Assembly: GCA_945910005.1 (NCBI GenBank)
Contig: OX246743.1
Span: 45,958,361 to 46,022,360 of the forward strand
Reading direction: 5' to 3'
Length of the DNA stretch: 64,000 nt
DNA from: Isoperla grammatica
Lineage: Eukaryota; Arthropoda; Insecta; Plecoptera; Perlodidae
Numbering within the stretch: the stretch's first letter is position 1; every line of letters begins with the position of its first letter. A program made the translations under genes and the position numbers. The notes beneath the pieces were generated by a model that made no database searches, was not told the DNA's origin, and worked only from the letters and a program-made list of their open reading frames with translations. Positions 57,486-64,000 of the stretch are shown here, piece by piece.

Positions 57486-58454
57486 TTGCGACGCCTATCA
57501 TATGGCTTGGTATGAAGCAATAAGCTCGTAAAATAATAAGCGAAATGCAAACGACCGAAGTTCCGAAGGAAGATCTTACCACTCACAATACCTTATTTAT
57601 TTCTAATATTTTGTATTTCTTTTTTTTTCTCTCTCGTCTTGTGGACTTTTGTATGAGTGTAACTCATAGTCTCTATTCAAATCTCGACATAATCTGACGT
57701 CTAGCTGAACTGAAACGTAGACTTGTTTATTTAAGATTGTCGGTTATCGATCTGCTGATAGAAGTGGACTTTTATAAAACTAATGTAAACAAATCAGTTT
57801 TCCGCGAAGCTGTATAGTCTACGTTATGTAAGCACCCGATTCTGTCAAGCAAACTGATTGAATATACGCAATAAGCTACCGTTACCAAGACCAATATTAT
57901 TAGAGGAAGTTTGAGTTTGTCTTTGTATATATTATATATTTTATAAGGCTGGGATTTTTTTGCGTTCCTTTCTCAATGTTAATGTTATGTTTCGCTGTGT
58001 CAAAAGATATTCCTTCTAGTAGTTGAAACTTGTGTATGTCGAAAGTGCAGACTGCAGATACCAACCAAGTTAATTGATTGAATACAAAACCAAGAGACTT
58101 TCCTAGAGTAATGAATATAAAAATTAAAAAAATGGAACAAAAATTGAAATTAATAACTGAATATGATGGAAATAAATACATATAATTGTTATAACTGTGC
58201 TTGAAGACCGAGTGACGAGGCATTGCTAATGAGAGTCGTTACCAACTGTCGGCATGAACGCGTATGTGTGTTTTTATCAAGTTGCCGACCTTGGTCTCAG
58301 TTGTTATTCTCTTGTCTCATTGCCCGGAAGCCTTGTTCAGAAATGTAAGTACGTATTGTGACTGTGAAACATTTTGAAACAACTGCTGTTCGAATGTTTT
58401 CCTTGACTCGCACAAGATTCAAAGCGTATATGCAATACATGGGTACTATAGTCC
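57486..58454. other. Non-coding stretch, nothing recognised
   Basis: AT-rich; the 107-codon minus-strand ORF (57900-58223) shows hydrophobic stretches but no family. Confidence 0.4.
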
Positions 58455-58625
58455 TGCATCCATGGCAGAAGGTCTAGGGTTCGATTTCCGGTTCTCATCT
58501 GAGTGGTATTGGCGTGAACATGCGAAGAACGTGGCTTTCAAGCCATCATAGAAAGGAAGCACAGTTCCTCTAACTGAGTGGGACGACTATAAATACAAAT
58601 TGATCTATTTTATTACTTTTATGTA
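58455..58625 (+). mobile_element. SINE family 2 with recognisable head and tail
   Basis: B box GGGTTCGATTTCCGG (about 58478-58492), then a body of about 75 bp, then CTAACTGAGTGGGACGACTA and TAAATACAAATTGATCTATT, the family 2 tail. This copy links a tRNA-like head to that tail directly. Confidence 0.65.
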
Positions 58626-59689
58626 CTATCGTATTAAAATGTGTGCGTCTTTCGAATTGAAAAATTCAAAATAAATTTATGAAAAGCCACGGTACAACGT
58701 TATCTGGAATTTATCTTCAAATTAAATTTTTTTCATGTAGAGAAGGGTTAGAAAGAAATCAAACACGTATATGTTATCGTTATCTTTCTTGAAATAAAGA
58801 ATTTGAGGAATATCTTGTTATTTCAATTGTGAATCAACCAACAAAGCGTGTTGAAATGTTCCGCCACCCCCACAAGATTCATAGCCCATGCAGACATCGG
58901 CGCCAAACAGTCACGAATAACTTCCAACCGCAACTATTTACCGGGGGTTCAAGTCACCCAATGATTAATTTACTCCGAACCGACCAAACACCCAACTTTC
59001 GGGCGCGAGGAAAATTCTGGGAAGTTGTTCACGAGAAGTTGGAAATATCTCGGTGGTTCTAGCTAGATGGATGGGCTGTTGTACTGCGCATGTGCGTGCA
59101 GACTGTGTTGGTGCGGGGATTAGCCTGGTCGTTAGTTGCAGTGACAGGTCGACAATATGTGCGACCGCCGGTTCATCTGACAATACACGGCTAATCGTCG
59201 GGTGAACAGATGCTGTGAACAGAACTGGCACATTCCGCGCAAATACTTGGGACCCTCTCTGTCACATGTCACTCAATGACCACGTGGCCCGATGTTTGTC
59301 TACTGTGTGGTTGCACTGAGGTACTGGACAAATTTGTTAGTACAAGTATTTGTTTAACAACCTTAAACTGAACAAAATCGACCAGAAATTACAATATTTT
59401 CCACTGACATCACAACCAACTTAACTATCGATTAAGATACATATTTTTTTAAATTGCTTGCCGGAAATAAAAATAAATGCAAAATAGTCGAGACTCGAGT
59501 CGCATTCTCTGCCAGTGGGATTGTGCTGTATACGCTACCGAATCCCAACATCGTTTCCACTTTACACGTTGAAAATCAGCAAATAGGTAGAAATTCCAAG
59601 TGTTTAGTTTGTAGCTCCGCGTTACACAGTTGGTCGAACCCTGGCAGCTAAGCCAAAGACTCCGGCCCGGCTTAAGGGGGCAGGCACAT
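58626..59689. other. Non-coding stretch, nothing recognised
   Basis: GC-richer at 59040-59300; short unsupported ORFs. Confidence 0.4.
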
Positions 59690-59850
59690 TATTATTGTTA
59701 CAGACCGCTTTGTCCGCCCGCTAACCCTTCGTTTCCACTTGAGTACACCCCATGAACTAATTACTACATCAAACGATTCGCTCTGACTAGCTACAGGTGT
59801 GTGGGATTACGGCCAGGGGATAATACACCCCTCAGACTTTATGACCGGCT
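59690..59850. promoter_or_regulatory. Candidate cis-regulatory module
   Basis: Contains CCACTTGAG (NK2-type, 59735-59743), GAACTAATTACTAC (homeodomain, about 59755), GGGATTA (Otx/bicoid type, 59803-59809) and TTTATGACC (about 59838). No ORF. Motif cluster observed; enhancer role inferred. Confidence 0.28.
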
Positions 59851-60600
59851 GCTTGCGAGGGCTGCAAGGGCGGATCTGCACACGTGTGGGGGTTAAATAA
59901 ATAATGAGCAAATAAGCTATCAAACAAAGAAGTTTGTGGAAATGTTTAATGAAGCGGAGAGGTGCATATCAGTCCGCATGTGACTGTGAGCGTATTGGGC
60001 CCGAAGGAAGGTAAAAGCTCCCAGATTACGTCTGCGCTCTCTGTGTCACTCAGTCTTGAGGTGGCTGCAATGCAAGGCCGACCAACGCTCGCAGCTCTAC
60101 AATAATTCGAGGGACGTGTTAAGACGTGTCCGAGACAAAACACCGTGAACACTCGAGGACTGCTCGGTCGAATGTGCAGCAACTCTGCACAGCAGCCGAC
60201 GTGATGTGTCGCTACTGGAGTAAGATGGAAACAGCGTCCCCTCCCCACCCCCCCACGAGAATAGCGAGGATTATATGATTGATTGATTGACTGATAGATT
60301 GTTTGTTGTTTAACGACGTACTCGACAGTTTAGATCAAATGACGTCTTCCGAATCATCCATTATTCATTGCGAAAGTCGTCATAAGGGGAGTCCAGCAAG
60401 GGAGGAAGGCTCAAGCGGGAGGAGGACAGTGGGGGAAAAGGGACAGGGTCTCTTTCTCTCGCCTCTACGACCGTCAGAGGTGTCCTGGGCCCAGTCGGGA
60501 TTCATTATTTGCAATTTGATGTTTTTACAGATTGTTGTTTCTCCGTCAGTTCAATTCAATTCAATTGATTTGTTCCATTGTTGTAGTTTGTCTGTGACGT
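59851..60600. other. Intergenic DNA with an ATTG tract and a MITE-like relic
   Basis: A short ATTG-repeat tract (about 60278-60302) precedes GTTTGTTGTTTAACGACGTA. 60530-60584 resembles the right inverted repeat of the 23.6 kb MITE (TCAATTCAATT...TTTGTTCCATTGTTGT). A CRE, TGACGTCA, is at 60595-60602. Confidence 0.35.
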
Positions 60601-60759
60601 CACCTCGGTGTAGCCAATAGAACAAAGGTTCCTGGTAGTGATATTGTCTACTTCACCTCGGTGTAGCCAATAGAACAAAGGTTCCTGGTAGTGATATTGT
60701 CTACTTCACCTCGGTGTAGCCAATAGAACAAAGGTTCCTGGTAGTGATATTGTCTACGT
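60601..60759. repeat. 53-bp tandem repeat, three units
   Basis: CACCTCGGTGTAGCCAATAG at 60601, 60654 and 60707, each running through AACAAAGGTTCCTGGTAGTG to ATATTGTCTAC. Units are practically identical. Confidence 0.97.
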
Positions 60760-61432
60760 CATCAGTGTTATCACACTTGCACAGATGGTGAATCACAGTT
60801 TTTATCACGGCGGGATTTGGGCGGTAAAGAACGTGCGAGACACCTCCTAAATGTTTTGTTTTACAGTATTTACACAGATTGTCACAACGCAGTGAAGAAT
60901 TATTTCAGAATGTCCTAAATCATCTTTTTCCTTGTCTTTTTTTTAGAAAGAGGGGGTTTCAAACTTCAAAGTATAAAATACGTGCGTTATTAGCGCAATC
61001 TCACATGAAGAATAATATGCTTTCCACAAACGAACTGGTTACGAGACATAATGCTTATTATGCATGATTATTATTGGACGTGTTTAAATGTTGAAAGGTC
61101 ACGGAAATAAAATACGCATCCATTTAAGCTACACATCATTTGAAACCTTTACAAAAAGCGCATAACCTACAAAACGTTATCTTTAACAGCGCGTTTATGA
61201 AATGTGTTTTCCTACCATATCCGTATTTCTTTAACACTCGTTTAGTTAGATGGTGAGGATTCTAAAAGGTTAGGCAAACTGCCAACAAACAACGAAAAAA
61301 ACTGCTCAGAATATCAAATGTTAGTATCATATTAACATTTTACTTAATTCTTATTTTCTCGCCGTAGTGCCGCGTATCACCCTGCTTGCAATGTCGACGC
61401 GTAAATGTCGGCGCGATCTAATGTTAGGCCTA
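60760..61432. other. Non-coding stretch, nothing recognised
   Basis: AT-rich unique sequence with one 62-codon ORF lacking a domain. Confidence 0.45.
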
Positions 61433-61573
61433 CAGTGGCGTAGAGGGGCAGTATTATCTATAGCAGAGTTTCTTTATAGTCCCAAGTAATGCCACTTCTC
61501 TTATATTCTCTCTTCCACCAGCTTTTATAACCCTAACTTAACCCTACTTTCATTACAATTCAAGCTTTTTATC

Positions 61574-61645
61574 AAATAAATAAATTCACATTTAGAGTCT
61601 ACCCACTCAGTAACGAAACTGATTTGCAGTGGGTGACTTTAACAA
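61574..61645 (-). mobile_element. SINE family 2, 3' portion, reverse
   Basis: AAATAAATAAATTCACATTT, AGAGTCTACCCACTCAGTAA and GATTTGCAGTGGGTGACTTT match the 37.0 kb copy closely, but the head is absent. Confidence 0.8.
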
Positions 61646-61803
61646 TTTAACAATTCATATTAAAAGGTGTATTGTCAATAACCCAGTGGATACTAAGATA
61701 TTTAGTAGAGATCAAAATAACGACTAGTGAGGTACTTGTCAACGTAGGGTCGGAGGCGATGGTGGGAGAAACAATATAACTGTGCACTCTACTAGTGAAA
61801 GAT

Positions 61804-61890
61804 TGCCTTTACGAATATATGAAGGGACGCTAGGAACCTGTTGAGTTTCGTTAAAAAAGCGTGTATGATAGCGGCTGTAGATAAGAATCT
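61804..61890 (+). repeat. Dispersed repeat C, copy 3
   Basis: TGCCTTTACGAATATATGAA, GGAACCTGTTGAGTTTCGTT, AGCGTGTATGATAGCGGCTG and TAGATAAG align with copies 1 and 2. Confidence 0.75.
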
Positions 61891-61923
61891 GAGGTCGGTA
61901 TGAGACCCGACGCTACGCCACTG

Positions 61924-64000
61924 GGTCCATTAGAAGCGTTGCGGTGATATAATGTGCCAGCATTATGGCTCGTGGCAAACTAGAGAGAGACCGAATCATC
62001 ATCAAGACGAGATAACATCGCGTGTATATATGGACGTGGGTCTGTCTGTATTCGCAGTTATCGCTCGAGTGAGTAGAGCGAGATCGCATCTCTCGCATTC
62101 CTCGTTGCGTGGGCGAAGAAGAAGAAGAAGGGTAACAGTTCATGCCACACTCGAGACTGGAGTAAGAACATAAACATAACCATTATTTCTTACAGTCTTG
62201 CTTGGTCGATAAATGTTATTCAATTCGTTCTCCTCCTAACTGTGTCTCCGAAGAAGGGTTTCCTAAAAACCTCATATATTCCTACGTTTTTATAAAAAAA
62301 AAAAACACCTTTATCTATTATACTTTTTAAGAGGCAGTAACTCAGAAAATTGTGTATACACAACGTATGTAATTTTAAAATTGATCCTCCTAAATAAATT
62401 GCCCCATATTATTGTGTTTGGCTCTTTGTGTAACTGCTAGTTATCTGTTAGATAATCTAAAATTAACATGCATATCCTAACTCCACACATTTGATTAAAC
62501 CAACAACAATTATCCTTCATCACCACCGTGTTCTAGTTTGAGCTCTGGCATCAATCAATAACGGTAGTGTTGGTAAATAGACCACCTACTGCACTGAGCG
62601 TATTCAACAAGTGCCGACAAATTGACGTAATTGACTGGGTAAATTGATATCAAGTGATTTATATGCAGTGATCATAACGCATAACGGGCAGGCGATATTC
62701 AAGAAATATAATCTGAGCGTATTTGCATACCTACTTCTCGCTTAGACCGAACTCTATACTCTGAATGCGATTAGAGAGTCATGTGTGAAGGTAAGTAGTA
62801 CTTAGTAGTAGTGGTAGTGGTTGTTGTGGTAGTAGTAGCTGTACCGGTCTCCCCTCATTACATTGTACTGTCTTCTACTCTTCTCTGTTATAATTTCGTT
62901 TATAGATGTTTTAATATGTATATTAAGAATGTATTTTTGAACTCTAAATACATTTTCTGTTCGTTATTGTATTATTCTCAGTTGGCTAGACATTTATCTG
63001 TATTTTAATTGATAAAGATTGCTTTTTCTTGTCGAGAAGAAAATAATAGTTTTACTCAACAATGTTTGCTTACAAATGGTTTCAAACTTGTAACATTTCA
63101 AATTCAAACATTTACGTCAATTACATTTTTATTTACGTACAGTTATATTTTGCCTTTTGGATACTATATCTGGCCAATATATGGATACGTAAACTTGTCT
63201 GCAAGTGGTTATTCTGTATAAGTTGTCATTTGGCCAACAAAAGAAAAGAACCCCAGAGTCCCGTGGACACATTTCCCACGCAATTGCTCCATAAGGGAAT
63301 TCTATAAAAATAGATCGTTGAGTTTGACTTTTCCTTGACAAACGTTCATGTTTCACCAACGAAGTTACCTAAATCTCGCTAAATCAACATTCAGTAATGC
63401 CCACGGTCGCTCTTGGAGAGTAGGAAGGATCGCAGACTGAATCGAGGCGTTAAATCTTGATAGAATCTAAAGAATTAACCTCAGTTTTAATTGGCTGTTT
63501 TTCCAGCGCGAGAACCGAGAGGCATAAGTAATTAATAACCTACGCCTTCTAAAATTCAGCTAAGCTCTCGAGTATTGGACCAATTTACATCTTAGAAGAT
63601 CAAATCTTGTTATAGTCAGGAGGGAAATCTGAAAAAGACCTCTAGAAACCGATTCCGCTAAACTTTTTGAGTAGAAGCAAGACACGGGTATCAAAATGTT
63701 CGTATGAAAGTCAGGAATCATCTCTACCCCGAGTGCATCTCGGCATTTGATGCGGGTGGCGGGGGGCGGGGGTCAAAGGTCACGCGCGCGACGCTCCATT
63801 ATTTTGGTTATATCTCCCGAACCAATAAACATACGTAGTTCTAATTTTCGAAATTAAATACCTCATAAACCGGCTAATTGATAACTGGTAATTGACCTGC
63901 CCTCTGACGTCACGAAGTCCCAGAGTTGGGACAAATCCGCTTACAGTTACGAATTCACGCGCATGACATACGTCACCTATCTCGTTCTAGCTGCTATAAT
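61924..64000. other. Intergenic DNA to the window end
   Basis: A GAA tract at about 62116-62131, A/G-rich and GTG/GTA-rich short tracts (62800-62840) and a CRE, TGACGTCA, at 63905-63912 in a CpG-richer terminal block (63750-63990). No recognisable gene. Confidence 0.45.

Larger units (their letters stand above)
61433..61923. mobile_element. Composite bounded by inverted hAT-like ends
   Basis: CAGTGGCGTAG at 61433-61443 and its exact inverse CTACGCCACTG at 61913-61923 frame 491 bp. The flanking octamers (TAGGCCTA and GGTCCATT) do not match, so this may be two independent ends or a rearranged element. A reverse SINE family 2 piece and a forward copy of repeat C lie inside. Confidence 0.45.

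Noticed and set aside
60601..60759. CRISPR-like array
   Set aside because: Units are contiguous with no unique spacers. The same holds for the 31-, 32-, 77- and 105-bp arrays.

Overview
This window looks like a gene-poor, repeat-rich stretch of an animal nuclear genome, most likely an invertebrate. The signs are an intact non-LTR retrotransposon ORF, many tRNA-derived SINE copies with RNA polymerase III A and B boxes, a hAT DNA transposon with an exact 8-bp target duplication, MITE-like foldback elements, very long microsatellites and C/G homopolymers, and no prokaryotic gene organisation. Phylum cannot be fixed from the sequence alone. TCAGT-type candidate initiators and very short candidate first exons lean weakly to arthropods, but a mollusc or another invertebrate is not excluded.

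Layout. 0-12 kb: intergenic DNA with ATAC, GTGTGC and CTGT microsatellites, a 76/77-bp minisatellite (5.9-6.5 kb), three SINE fragments and a three-unit 175-bp satellite (10.7-11.2 kb). 12.7-15 kb: a candidate promoter with a four-codon first exon, one copy of a dispersed repeat (called C here) and a SINE of a second family. 15.75-19.2 kb: a minus-strand LINE with one uninterrupted 1033-codon endonuclease/reverse transcriptase ORF and a 3' UTR hairpin. 21-27 kb: a 519-bp TTTA tract, a 300-bp MITE with TA duplication, a cluster of TATCACGTA-like motifs and SINE heads. 27-43 kb: mostly unique AT-rich DNA with SINEs, a 13-bp minisatellite and some GC-richer islands that resemble cis-regulatory modules. 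42.8-46 kb: three tandem arrays (77, 32 and 105 bp units). 49-54.7 kb: possible regulatory islands, then a 1302-bp hAT element carrying a transposase N-terminal exon remnant and a nested 480-bp MITE. 55-64 kb: SINEs, a candidate signal-peptide first exon, a 53-bp tandem repeat and a composite of hAT-like ends around two dispersed repeats.

I found no multi-exon host gene that I can name. The only convincing long coding region is the LINE ORF. The parts that work together are transposable: the LINE encodes its own endonuclease and reverse transcriptase, the SINEs would need a LINE's enzymes in trans, and the hAT copy and the MITEs would need transposases from elsewhere. The most informative structures are the hAT element with nested MITE, the LINE 3' hairpin, two SINE families, and the higher-order pattern inside the 105-bp array. 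I found no wholly new functional system that the sequence alone would support.
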